49,891 nucleotides of DNA from NCBI GenBank assembly GCA_016765495.1, contig JAESPV010000007.1, positions 6,669-56,559 on the forward strand, written 5' to 3'. A program made the translations under genes and the position numbers. Below the pieces are notes generated by a model. It was not told the DNA's origin. It searched no databases and saw only the letters and a list, made by a program, of their open reading frames with translations. Shown in pieces: positions 16,613 to 24,735 of the stretch; the stretch's first letter is position 1; each line of letters begins with the position of its first letter. This DNA comes from Desulfocapsa sp. (GTDB lineage Bacteria > Desulfobacterota > Desulfobulbia > Desulfobulbales > Desulfocapsaceae).

Positions 16613-17236
16613 ATGATATTTCCCCACCGATTTATTCTCCTTGTTCCTTTTGTTTTTCTCCTCTGTAGCTGTGCCGATTTGAACTGTACCAACCTCGAAA
16701 ACTTTCTTGGCGACGATATCAACCTGGTAAATATTGGCAACCAAATAGCAGATGACATCACAGGCAAAGCCATGCCCCCACTCCGGCCCAGACATCCCGA
16801 AGATGCCATTCTTGTATCCACCTTTGTCAATATTCACGACCTGGGACAAACATCACAGATGGGCATGCTGTTGCAAAGCCACATAGGATCGCGTCTTGTG
16901 CAACAGGGATATGTGGTAAAAGAGGTCAATCTTCGCAATACCTTAAAAATACATCCTCTGGAGGGTGAACAAATCCTTTCAAGAGACTTAAGCCAGATTG
17001 ATTCGGATCTCTCTGTTCAAGCTATTCTCCTTGGGACATATTCTGTTAATAACCGTATATTGTATATTACAGCCAAACTGGTCGATCCGGTTAAGCGAAA
17101 CATTCTCTCCGCCCGAAGCTACCGCCTCTGCATGGATGATACACTCCTTGCGATGCATGGCCTAAAAAGAAAAGAGAAAACCCCGAACACTGTCCAGCCA
17201 CCTTCAGAATCCCTCCTGGATAAAATATTTTTCTAA
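16613..17236 (+). CDS. FlgO-family outer-membrane lipoprotein
   Basis: The N-terminus is a lipoprotein signal (PHRFILLVPFVFLLCSC) with cysteine C21 as the lipid-modified residue. The body matches the FlgO domain: NIGNQIADDIT, ILVSTFVNIHDLGQTSQMGMLLQ, SRLVQQGYVVKEVNLRN and the AILLGTYSVNNRILYITAKLVDP strand block. In Vibrio, FlgO is needed for normal flagella, but FlgO-domain lipoproteins occur widely without flagellar neighbours, and none are seen here. The C-terminal 30 residues are low-complexity and charged. The ribosome site is weak. It stands after the cbiK terminator, so it needs its own promoter, which I cannot place confidently. Confidence 0.8.
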   Translation: MIFPHRFILLVPFVFLLCSCADLNCTNLENFLGDDINLVNIGNQIADDITGKAMPPLRPRHPEDAILVSTFVNIHDLGQTSQMGMLLQSHIGSRLVQQGYVVKEVNLRNTLKIHPLEGEQILSRDLSQIDSDLSVQAILLGTYSVNNRILYITAKLVDPVKRNILSARSYRLCMDDTLLAMHGLKRKEKTPNTVQPPSESLLDKIFF

Positions 17237-17290
17237 TTTCATTGCTCACTTGCATGGGAACGAACATTCAATCCATTATTGTTTTCTGTT

Positions 17291-17599
17291 ATGGCCCTTG
17301 TCAATATTGCGACAATTCTTACCGACACCCGGCGGGTACTAAAAAAAATCAAGCCCCCAGGTGGTATTGAGCTTCTCTCCTATAAGCGAAACCGTGGGAT
17401 TGCAATTATTAAAAAGGAAGAAAATCTTTTAGAAATACGAGAGCATGGATACCTGGAACAACAGTTTGAGCTTCCACCTGACAAACTGGCAAAAGAGCTG
17501 AAAACCATGCTCAAGCGGGAATTTCCAAGAAGCAGAAAGGTCCGATTAATCAAATTCAGCGATCCAAAAGAGCTTGATCGCATTCACCAGAAAATCTAA
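17291..17599 (+). CDS. small conserved-looking protein of unknown function
   Basis: About 102 residues, basic, with no signal peptide or membrane segment, and no family I can name. The start at the ATG gives MALVNIATILTD; a TTG at 17279 is four codons upstream, and neither has a clear ribosome site. The sequence has a basic stretch (RRVLKKIKPPGG), two predicted strands (GIAIIKKEENLLEIREHG) and a C-terminal charged helix with KREFPRSRKVRLIKF. It is a real gene on balance: codon use is normal, and the next gene follows after 2 spare bases. It could be an RNA- or protein-binding accessory of the zinc-ribbon partner; that is a guess. Confidence 0.65.
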   Translation: MALVNIATILTDTRRVLKKIKPPGGIELLSYKRNRGIAIIKKEENLLEIREHGYLEQQFELPPDKLAKELKTMLKREFPRSRKVRLIKFSDPKELDRIHQKI

Positions 17600-17601
17600 C
17601 A

Positions 17602-17832
17602 ATGCTTACAATTCACTGTGCTGCCTGTAGAAAAAAACTCTGGCGGTATGATAAAATCGGACCTGGAGAAGTGCTCCGCTGCCATAAAGATAGAATCAAA
17701 AAGATGTATAACTCACAGGTGCATGAACATAAGATTCAATGTCCCTGCGGTAAAAATATTGGAATAGATAAGGGACGTTTCTACAAGATGATCACGAAAG
17801 CCTTTACCTACAAAGGAACAAAACGCAATTAA
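17602..17832 (+). CDS. small zinc-ribbon protein of unknown function
   Basis: 76 residues with cysteine knuckles: CAAC near the N-terminus (C6, C9), LRCHKDRI in the middle and CPC near 48-50, flanked by many lysines and arginines. The pattern suggests one zinc ribbon in a basic, possibly nucleic-acid-binding protein. I recall similar CAxC...KxGxGxxLRCxKDRI proteins as uncharacterised in delta-type bacteria, but cannot name a family. It begins 2 bases after the stop of the preceding small gene, so the pair is translated from one message. The end is followed by 90 AT-rich bases. Confidence 0.72.
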   Translation: MLTIHCAACRKKLWRYDKIGPGEVLRCHKDRIKKMYNSQVHEHKIQCPCGKNIGIDKGRFYKMITKAFTYKGTKRN

Positions 17833-17923
17833 ACTTTATTTTTACTGGACTTTTCCTCTATTACCTGCTTAAAAAAAACCATACAGTAACTATTCTTTTT
17901 ATTCATAATGTACCATTCTTACC

Positions 17924-18736
17924 ATGCGATATTATTTCCTGACAATCCTTTTTCTCTTTTCAATTCTTTTCCCAGCAGACCTTCTCATGGCTGCTGACAG
18001 TAGTATTCCCAGTAGTCACAAATCCCGGATGGCGTACACAAAGGTCGCCCCTAAACTCAACCGTGAAATGAAGAGAATAGATGCAGCTCTTGGAGATCCG
18101 GTTTTTATACGAATTTTCAAAAAAGAACAAACACTGGAGGTCTGGCTCAGGCAGGGGCTCACCTACAACAAATTCAAATCATACTCCATCTGTCACCACT
18201 CAGGTGTTCTTGGTCCAAAACTAAAAGAGGGCGACAAACAAAGCCCCGAAGGCTTTTATACAGTAGAGGCAAATCAATTAAACCCAAATTCAAACTATCA
18301 CCTCTCTTTTAACCTTGGATTCCCCAACGAATATGACAAAAGCTATAAACGTACCGGGTCTCTTTTAATGGTACATGGAAAGTGTTCTTCGGCAGGCTGC
18401 TTTGCCATGGCGGATTTTAGAATGGAGGAAATTTATGCCATTGTGGAATCAGCCATGATTTCCGGACAGCATCAGGTTCCTGTGCATATCTTCCCTTTTA
18501 AGATGACAGAAGCCAATATGGCAGCACACAGGAACTCAAAATGGATTAACTTCTGGAAAAACCTCAAGCAAGGGTATGACTATTTTGAAGGGCATCACGC
18601 ACCTCCACGGGTGACCGTTCAGGATAGGCAGTATCAATTCTCTTCTTTTCGCTCCTTTCTTTTTGGTGGAAATCTTTCGGATGTTACTCCTGAGCTTAGA
18701 TACTCCGGCCTAAATCTTCTCCTCCAGCCCCTTTAA
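17924..18736 (+). CDS. L,D-transpeptidase-fold protein, DpaA/YafK-like
   Basis: The YkuD-fold catalytic motif is present as VHGKCSSAGCFAM with H151 and nucleophile C159. An N-terminal signal peptide (first 23 residues, ending LLMAAD) exports it to the periplasm. The block SPEGFYTVEANQLNPNSNYHLSFNLGFPNEYDK and the following AMADFRMEEIY are typical of the E. coli YafK branch. YafK (DpaA, LdtF) was first thought to be a transpeptidase but detaches Braun lipoprotein from peptidoglycan. Which activity applies here is unknown, since I cannot see an Lpp gene. The C-terminal 75 residues extend past the catalytic core. The 3' end overlaps the convergent crp-like gene by 27 bases. Confidence 0.88.
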   Translation: MRYYFLTILFLFSILFPADLLMAADSSIPSSHKSRMAYTKVAPKLNREMKRIDAALGDPVFIRIFKKEQTLEVWLRQGLTYNKFKSYSICHHSGVLGPKLKEGDKQSPEGFYTVEANQLNPNSNYHLSFNLGFPNEYDKSYKRTGSLLMVHGKCSSAGCFAMADFRMEEIYAIVESAMISGQHQVPVHIFPFKMTEANMAAHRNSKWINFWKNLKQGYDYFEGHHAPPRVTVQDRQYQFSSFRSFLFGGNLSDVTPELRYSGLNLLLQPL

Positions 18737-19369
18737 GTTACGGAGACTGATATTTTTCCCTTCCACATGGATTAAGCCTTCATCACTCATCCTGGCAAAT
18801 ATTCTGGACAATGTCTCGGGGATTGTACCAAGCAGACTAGCCAACTGTCCTTTTGATATCTGTAGTTCCACTTTTTCTGTATTCCCCTGTTCTTCAGCAA
18901 GGTACAGTAAATAACCAGCCAGTCGTTCCGGCACCTCTTTTAACGAAAGATTCTCAATTTGAGTAGCAAAAGTCCTCAACCGCATGGAGAGCACAGCCAA
19001 CATATTCATGACAAGAGAAGGCATGGCATGTACAAGTTCGACAAAATCTTTTCGGGGAAAAAAGAGCAGGCTTGTTTTTTCAAGAGCTGTAGCATTAGCT
19101 GGAAAGGGTTGATTGTGAAAAACAGGAACTTCACCAAAAGGTTCGCCAGGTCCAAAGATATGCAATATCTGCTCTTTTCCGGAAAAAGACATCTTAAATA
19201 TTTTCACTTTTCCAGCTATCACCATATAAAACCCGATCCCTGGATCACCTTCAAAGAAGATGGTATCACCGCGTTTATATTCTTTCCTGATTGCTATTTT
19301 TTCTATTTCATCAAGATGCTCTGGCGGCAAACCACCAAAGAGTTCGCTTGCTGTAATAACCTGACGCAT
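18710..19369 (-). CDS. Crp/Fnr-family transcription regulator
   Basis: A cyclic-nucleotide-binding-type beta barrel (about 1-120: GDTIFFEGDPGIGFYMVIAGKVKIF, FGPGEPFGEVPVF) is joined by a long helix to a C-terminal winged helix (ISKGQLASLLGTIPETLSRIFARMSDEGLI). The conserved part has no cysteine, so it should not carry an Fnr-type Fe-S cluster; the effector is unknown. The start at 19369 has GGAG 8 bases upstream; 19375 is two codons earlier and too close to it. The gene is divergent from dinB. A perfect TATAAT (19399-19394) without a -35 box and a 23-base dyad upstream suggest self-regulation or control by a second regulator. Confidence 0.9.
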   Translation of the reverse strand: MRQVITASELFGGLPPEHLDEIEKIAIRKEYKRGDTIFFEGDPGIGFYMVIAGKVKIFKMSFSGKEQILHIFGPGEPFGEVPVFHNQPFPANATALEKTSLLFFPRKDFVELVHAMPSLVMNMLAVLSMRLRTFATQIENLSLKEVPERLAGYLLYLAEEQGNTEKVELQISKGQLASLLGTIPETLSRIFARMSDEGLIHVEGKNISLRNLKGLEEKI

Positions 19370-19393
19370 CAACATTTCTCCATTACCCCTACT

Positions 19394-19430
19394 ATTATAT
19401 ATGATGAACACTGTACTAGACCCACAGTGT
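19394..19430 (-). promoter_or_regulatory. crp-like promoter with dyad operator
   Basis: On the minus strand the -10 box is a perfect TATAAT (19399-19394), but no -35 box is recognisable. In its place lies the dyad ACACTGT-N9-ACAGTGT (19408-19430), centred about 32 bases before the likely start. The position suits a repressor or self-regulator. The dyad also lies 53-75 bases upstream of dinB on the other strand. CTGT-N9-ACAG is one base longer than the E. coli LexA box spacing. Confidence 0.5.
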
Positions 19431-19482
19431 AGCATAGTATGGTAGATTTTATCATCTTCTTTTTATTTAAGGAACAGTTTAA

Positions 19483-20562
19483 ATGATAGAACAGCGCCAC
19501 ATACTCCATGTTGATATGGATGCCTTTTTTGCAGCGGTGGAACAGATGGATAATCCAAAACTTGGTGGAAGGCCACTGATTGTGGGAGGAAATCCGGAAG
19601 GACGTGGAGTGGTGGCAGCATGTTCCTATGAGGCGAGAAAATTCGGTATCCATTCCGCCATGTCAGCAGCAAAAGCTATGAAGCATTGCCCGCACGCCCT
19701 CTTTGTCCGCCCAAGAAAGGAACGCTACAGGGAAGTTTCCATGCAGATCATGGAAATTTTCAGTAGTTGTTCCCCGGTAATTGAGCCACTCTCTGTAGAT
19801 GAAGCTTTTCTTGATATAACCGAAAACCACAACACCATAAATGAAGCGGCAGATACTGCAGAGCACATCCGCAACCGTGTCTTTAATGAAGTCGGACTCA
19901 CCTGTTCAGCCGGGGTTTCCTATAATAAATTTCTTGCAAAAGTTGCCTCCGACATTAACAAACCCAATGGGTTAACAATAATAACCAGAGAGCAGGCTCC
20001 GGAGTTTCTGGCATCCATGGCCATTGGCAGGTTTTATGGAGTTGGAAAAGTAACTGAAAAAAAGATGCACACGCTTGGTATCCGTATTGGACATGATCTG
20101 CTCCGTTTTGAAAAAGTGGAACTGATACGATTCTTCGGAAAAGCCGGAGCCTTCTTTTATGATATCGTTCGCGGCATTGATGACCGGCCGGTAAAACCGG
20201 GAAGAGGAAGGAAATCCATCGGAACGGAAACCACCTTTCAGACAGACATTCTTGATCTTGTGCAAATTCAGGAAGTCATTCAAAACCTGGCCGTCAAAGT
20301 TGGACATAGCCTGCAGAAAAAAGACTCCAGCGGAACCACGTTGACACTTAAGGTCAGGTATCACGATTTTAGTACTGTGACACGTTCCATCACCCTTCCA
20401 GTTCCTCTTGCTACTGCAGAAGAAATCATCCAACACATACCACAACTACTCCGTGCAACGGATGCCGGAAAAATCAAAATCCGTCTTCTGGGAATTACTG
20501 TTTCCAATCTCTCAAAGCAATCCAAAAAAACACCCGTACAAATGGCGCTGCCCTTTTTCTGA
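19483..20562 (+). CDS. dinB: DNA polymerase IV (translesion, Y family)
   Basis: Error-prone lesion-bypass polymerase. Palm motif HVDMDAFFAAVE holds metal ligands D11 and D13, with F16 as the probable steric gate. SVDEAFLDIT gives D106/E107. Between them is YEARKFGIHSAMSAAKAMKH. Helix-hairpin-helix and little-finger regions follow (SAGVSYNKFLAKVASDINKPNG onwards). The last seven residues, QMALPFF, form a sliding-clamp-binding peptide, an independent sign of a functional polymerase. The start has AAGGAA at reasonable distance. The gene is divergent from the crp-like regulator, and whether it is under SOS control depends on the dyad in the shared region. Confidence 0.97.
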   Translation: MIEQRHILHVDMDAFFAAVEQMDNPKLGGRPLIVGGNPEGRGVVAACSYEARKFGIHSAMSAAKAMKHCPHALFVRPRKERYREVSMQIMEIFSSCSPVIEPLSVDEAFLDITENHNTINEAADTAEHIRNRVFNEVGLTCSAGVSYNKFLAKVASDINKPNGLTIITREQAPEFLASMAIGRFYGVGKVTEKKMHTLGIRIGHDLLRFEKVELIRFFGKAGAFFYDIVRGIDDRPVKPGRGRKSIGTETTFQTDILDLVQIQEVIQNLAVKVGHSLQKKDSSGTTLTLKVRYHDFSTVTRSITLPVPLATAEEIIQHIPQLLRATDAGKIKIRLLGITVSNLSKQSKKTPVQMALPFF

Positions 20563-20698
20563 TTTGTTAGCGGAAATCGCAAGAAGAAGGTTTACTTCTC
20601 ATGCACCGATTGGTATTCTTTTCTCGTAACTATGCAACTTTTCTTCTTTTCAATACACTATTTTATACTTCACGCTAACCTTCAGCACAGATACTCAA

Positions 20699-22561
20699 AT
20701 GAAAAATCTTCTCACATCAATATTCAACATTTTTCGTTGGATGGGACGGTTCCTTACCGGAGTCAGAAATCTCACCTTAAATACTCTCTTTCTGGTACTG
20801 ATCTTTTTTCTTTTCACTTCACTCTATTCATACTCACCTGAAACAACGCCTAAAGCATCCGGTAGTGGTGCTCTGGTATTGAGTTTATCCGGTGATATTG
20901 TAGAAGAGAAACAAACCAGTGACCTTCTCACCACCGCTATTAATGATAAACTTGGTTTTAATACCCTGCCCACCGAGACCCTGTTTCAGGATATCCTGGA
21001 TGCTATTGATGTTGCTGCCACTGATGACAATGTAAGCTCCATTCTTCTGGATCTTAGTAAATTGGGATCTGTGGGGATAAACCAGCTTCAAACCATAGGA
21101 GCGGCATTAACAGATTTTAAGACCAGCGGTAAAAAAGTTATTGCCGCAGAGGATTTTTATAAGCAAAAAGCATATTATCTCGCAACTTTTGCTGATGAGA
21201 TCTACCTGAACCCAATGGGTGGTGTAGACCTTCACGGGATTGGATCCTATCGACTCTACTTTAAAGATGCTATCGATAAGCTGCGAATCAACTATAATAT
21301 TTTTCGTGTTGGCACCTTCAAATCGGCCCTGGAACCGATCATGCGCAATTCCATGTCTGTTGCTGCAAGAGCACAAAGCCTTAGTTGGCTGACACCCCTG
21401 TGGGAGACCATCACCACAGACATTATACGTGAGCGGGAACTTAGCCCTGACCGCATCAATAATTACACAGAAAATATTGCATCAGAACTTGCCACCGCCG
21501 GAGGTGACACAGCCAGGCTTGCACTGGAATCAGGATTAGTTGATGGATTAAAAAATCGCCAGGAATTGCAAAAACTTCTAGTTAAAGTTAATGGCCAAAA
21601 TGAAAAAGGTACCTTCAAGCGCATTGCACTAAACGATTATCTGAAAACCATCTCCCGTTCTTTTGTTAATCCTCCCGATGGAAATGGTTCCATTGGTATT
21701 ATTGTGGCTCAAGGAGCCATCATGAATGGAAAACAACCCATTGGCCGTATTGGTGGGGACTCATTAGCACTCCTGATACGTAAAGCCAGGCTGGATTCAA
21801 ATGTCAATGCGATAGTTTTGCGCATTGTTTCAGGAGGCGGCTCTGCTTTTGCCTCTGAAGTGATTCGACAGGAGATTCTGGAGTACAAAAAGACAGGAAA
21901 ACCCATTGTTATCTCCATGGGCTCAATGGCAGCATCCGGAGGATACTGGATTGCGGCTGATGCTGATGAAATATGGGCATCCCCTGTGACGCTTACGGGT
22001 TCCATTGGCATCTTTGCAGCCATTCCCACCTTTGAAAATTCACTCTCAGAACTTGGTATTTACAATGACGGAGTAGGAACAACCAGCATTGCTGCAGCCC
22101 TTGACCTTAGTCGTCCCCTATCCCCCATATTAAAAGAAGCCATGGAAATCAGCCTCCAGCATTATTATGGCCAGTTCCTTGGCATTGTAGCTAATGGGCG
22201 ATCAATTTCCCCTCAAAGAATAAAGGAAATCGCTGATGGGAAAGTATATGATGGGAAAAGTGCATTGGATATAGGCCTGGTGGATAAACTTGGAACCCTT
22301 GAGGATGCCATTGCCTCTGCTGCAGCTCTTTCAGGCCTTGCTGAATACACAGCCAGCTACATCAACCACCCTCTTACGGTTAAAGAAGAATTCCTGAAAA
22401 TGTTTTCCGGGAAAGTTGTTCACCTGCTTGCTTCCTGGAATTTCCCCTCTACTGCGCTCACGGCCATCAGCCGCTTGATTGCACCGATTCGGGAAATCAT
22501 GCTTTTCAATGACCCCAAGGGAATATATGCCCATTGCCTGATTCATGATTTTTCACTTTAA
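20699..22561 (+). CDS. sppA: signal peptide peptidase SppA, long (67K) type
   Basis: Inner-membrane serine protease with a Ser-Lys dyad that degrades cleaved signal peptides in the periplasm. An uncleaved N-terminal anchor (about residues 27-43) is followed by two tandem S49 domains. By comparison with E. coli SppA the lysine is K208 in RVGTFKSALEPI and the serine S413 in MGSMAASGGYWIA. The 620-residue length matches the duplicated E. coli form rather than the short form. The substrate groove block GSIGIFAAIPTFENSL is present. No clear ribosome site precedes the start. It follows dinB by 136 bases and is probably a separate unit. Confidence 0.94.
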   Translation: MKNLLTSIFNIFRWMGRFLTGVRNLTLNTLFLVLIFFLFTSLYSYSPETTPKASGSGALVLSLSGDIVEEKQTSDLLTTAINDKLGFNTLPTETLFQDILDAIDVAATDDNVSSILLDLSKLGSVGINQLQTIGAALTDFKTSGKKVIAAEDFYKQKAYYLATFADEIYLNPMGGVDLHGIGSYRLYFKDAIDKLRINYNIFRVGTFKSALEPIMRNSMSVAARAQSLSWLTPLWETITTDIIRERELSPDRINNYTENIASELATAGGDTARLALESGLVDGLKNRQELQKLLVKVNGQNEKGTFKRIALNDYLKTISRSFVNPPDGNGSIGIIVAQGAIMNGKQPIGRIGGDSLALLIRKARLDSNVNAIVLRIVSGGGSAFASEVIRQEILEYKKTGKPIVISMGSMAASGGYWIAADADEIWASPVTLTGSIGIFAAIPTFENSLSELGIYNDGVGTTSIAAALDLSRPLSPILKEAMEISLQHYYGQFLGIVANGRSISPQRIKEIADGKVYDGKSALDIGLVDKLGTLEDAIASAAALSGLAEYTASYINHPLTVKEEFLKMFSGKVVHLLASWNFPSTALTAISRLIAPIREIMLFNDPKGIYAHCLIHDFSL

Positions 22562-22667
22562 AGCCATACTGGTAATCGCTGTGAAGCTCGCAATTTTTCC
22601 CAGAACAGGTTGGATTTCCGTAACAATACGGTAATCATCTACCTCTACAATAAGGAACCAAAGTATT

Positions 22668-23579
22668 ATGAAATATTCGCCTCTGCTTGTATCCTGTCTT
22701 ATTATGCTCTTCGTCTCTGCTCCAAACAGCTTTGCAACAGATACTCTCATTGTTTCCGGAAACCCCAAAGCACCACCTGTCGTCTGGGAGGAATACAAAA
22801 AGCTCGTAGGCGTTGGACCGGACATTGCCAAATCCATCCTCACAGAACTAAATATTGACTATGACATCGAAGTAGCCGGGGACTGGCAACAAGTTCAGGA
22901 GAAATGTAAAAACGGCGAAATCGACATGATTGTCTCTGCCTATAAAAATGACGAACGTGCTGCTTACATGGACTTTTCTCTGCCATACCTCCCACAACCA
23001 ACCGTAATTGTCGTGGAGAAGGGCAAGGAATTCCCCTTTGGCCGTTGGGAATCCCTCATTGGTAAACAAGGTGTCTCCAATATAGGTGAAAGCTACGGTC
23101 AGAAATTTGATGCATTCATACAAGAAAAGCTCTCTGTTCAATATCTTACCTTTGAGCGTGCAGTGGAGATGCTCAACCGTGGTGAGGCGGATTATCTTAT
23201 TGTTGATTTGTACACTGCGCTCATTTACAGTAGGCTTTTGCGCGGCGAAGATGCTATCACCATTCTTGACCCTCCGGTGACAACCCAATCTTTTCATCTA
23301 AGCATTGGAAAAAACTCTCCCATGGCAGTACAGATGCCGGCTATTAACAAAAAACTCTACCGCCTGGTGAATGATGGTACCGTTGAAAAACTGTTTTATA
23401 AACATTTTGAATCATGGAAAAATCTTATTGCTAAGCGTTCCAAATACTTCAACAAAGACTCTGATCTCCGCAGTGAAGGAAATGATGCGTACTTGAAAGA
23501 CCAGGATGCAGATGAAAAAGAACGACTCGGCAGCTTACTAATGAAAAGCAGAGAGGGCTTGCCTCCATCCGCCGAGTAG
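22668..23579 (+). CDS. periplasmic solute-binding protein, amino-acid type (SBP_bac_3)
   Basis: A signal peptide of about 23 residues (ending NSFATD) precedes a classical bilobed binding fold: VGVGPDIAKSILTELNIDYDIE, CKNGEIDMIVSAYKNDERAAYMDFSLPY, then GESYGQKFDAF and NRGEADYLIVDLYTAL. These are the marks of family 3 binding proteins for polar amino acids or similar ligands. No permease or ATPase gene is next to it, so its partner is elsewhere, or it feeds the membrane protein that follows. The C-terminal 45 residues after the fold (from KYFNKDS) are an unusual highly charged tail. Ribosome site AAGGAA is somewhat distant. The ligand cannot be read from sequence. Confidence 0.88.
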   Translation: MKYSPLLVSCLIMLFVSAPNSFATDTLIVSGNPKAPPVVWEEYKKLVGVGPDIAKSILTELNIDYDIEVAGDWQQVQEKCKNGEIDMIVSAYKNDERAAYMDFSLPYLPQPTVIVVEKGKEFPFGRWESLIGKQGVSNIGESYGQKFDAFIQEKLSVQYLTFERAVEMLNRGEADYLIVDLYTALIYSRLLRGEDAITILDPPVTTQSFHLSIGKNSPMAVQMPAINKKLYRLVNDGTVEKLFYKHFESWKNLIAKRSKYFNKDSDLRSEGNDAYLKDQDADEKERLGSLLMKSREGLPPSAE

Positions 23580-23648
23580 TTGTATTAACCTTTTACTGTT
23601 CGTGGCCACACTTACTAAAACCAACAATTCACTTGGAAACCACAGCTA

Positions 23649-23675
23649 AGTAGGATAGTTCCGCTCTCTCCTACT
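23649..23675 (+). promoter_or_regulatory. stem-loop between binding protein and GATE gene
   Basis: AGTAGGA (23649-23655) pairs with TCCTACT (23669-23675) across 13 bases. No T-run follows, so it is not a plain terminator. It could protect the upstream message or modulate read-through into the membrane gene. Confidence 0.4.
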
Positions 23676-23708
23676 GAACAATCCAGTAACCTCTTTATTA
23701 TCTTTCAA

Positions 23709-24686
23709 ATGCTCTTTGCAGACATCATCCCACAACTCTGGCCCAACCTGATCTGGCCTCTTATTCGCCTCATTTTTTTCATCTCCATCGGCCTGATCGT
23801 TGCCAATTTAATTGAATCTCTAAACTGGACAAACAAGATTTCGGCTCTGGCAAGGCCGCTTATTCGATTTGGAAATCTCTCGGAAACTGCAGGAGCTTCA
23901 TTTTCCATGGCACTTTTTTCAGGGGTGTCAGCAAATACCATGCTATCTGAAGCATACGAGAAAAAGACTATCCTCAAAAAAGAACTTATTCTCGCAAACC
24001 TTTTTAATAGCCTGCCAACCTACTTCCTTCACCTTCCAACGGTCTTTTTTATTACAGCCCCTCTCATTAAAGGAGCTGCAATTATCTATGTAGGGCTCAC
24101 CTTTGGGGCAGCTATTTTCCGAACAGTTTCCATTGTGATACTGAGTCGTTTTCTTCTACCTGCTGTTCCCCCCCCCATCACTCAACACAATGAAACAGAT
24201 GAACATGAAAAGAAGAACATTGACTGGGGTGGAGCCTTTAAAAAGAGCTGGAAACGCTTTAAGAAACGAATCGGTAAAATCATAAAATATACTGTGCCCA
24301 TATACATACTTGTTTTTCTTATGCACAGATCCGGGATATTTGCTGTTCTTGAAAGCGGCATGGCTGAGCATCTTTCTTTTCTGCCATGGTTGACTCCGCA
24401 GTCCATGGGAATTGTCATGCTCCATATTGCAGCAGAATTCACAGCAGGGCTTGCTGTTGCAGGCGCACTGCTGCAGGAAGGAAGTATGGATTACAGGGAA
24501 GTTGTACTGGCGCTGCTGGTGGGAAATGTACTCTCATCTCCGGTACGGGCTATTCGCCATCAACTCCCCTATTATGCAGGAATTTTTCGACCGAAAATGG
24601 CCGTGGAACTGATTGTGTATAATCAGATCTTTCGCGTTGGAAGCTTGATCCTTATGGGGTGTATCTATTTTGTCCTGACAATGTGA
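23709..24686 (+). CDS. nucleoside-recognition (GATE) domain membrane protein
   Basis: A 325-residue polytopic protein with perhaps eight membrane segments, two halves joined by a charged cytosolic loop (about residues 158-190, rich in E, K and H). The segments FGNLSETAGASFSMALFSGVSANTMLSEAYE and LAVAGALLQEGSMDYREVVLALLVGNVLSSPVRAIRHQLP carry the glycine/serine-rich helices of the GATE (nucleoside recognition) domain seen in SpmA/SpmB and some nucleoside transporters. Substrate is unknown; the domain name does not prove nucleosides. It follows the binding-protein gene by 130 bases with a stem-loop between, and is convergent with the TPM/lemA operon. Confidence 0.82.
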   Translation: MLFADIIPQLWPNLIWPLIRLIFFISIGLIVANLIESLNWTNKISALARPLIRFGNLSETAGASFSMALFSGVSANTMLSEAYEKKTILKKELILANLFNSLPTYFLHLPTVFFITAPLIKGAAIIYVGLTFGAAIFRTVSIVILSRFLLPAVPPPITQHNETDEHEKKNIDWGGAFKKSWKRFKKRIGKIIKYTVPIYILVFLMHRSGIFAVLESGMAEHLSFLPWLTPQSMGIVMLHIAAEFTAGLAVAGALLQEGSMDYREVVLALLVGNVLSSPVRAIRHQLPYYAGIFRPKMAVELIVYNQIFRVGSLILMGCIYFVLTM

Positions 24687-24735
24687 TACCTCTCCGAATA
24701 GATACATACAATGGCTATTATTCCTGAAAGCAAAA

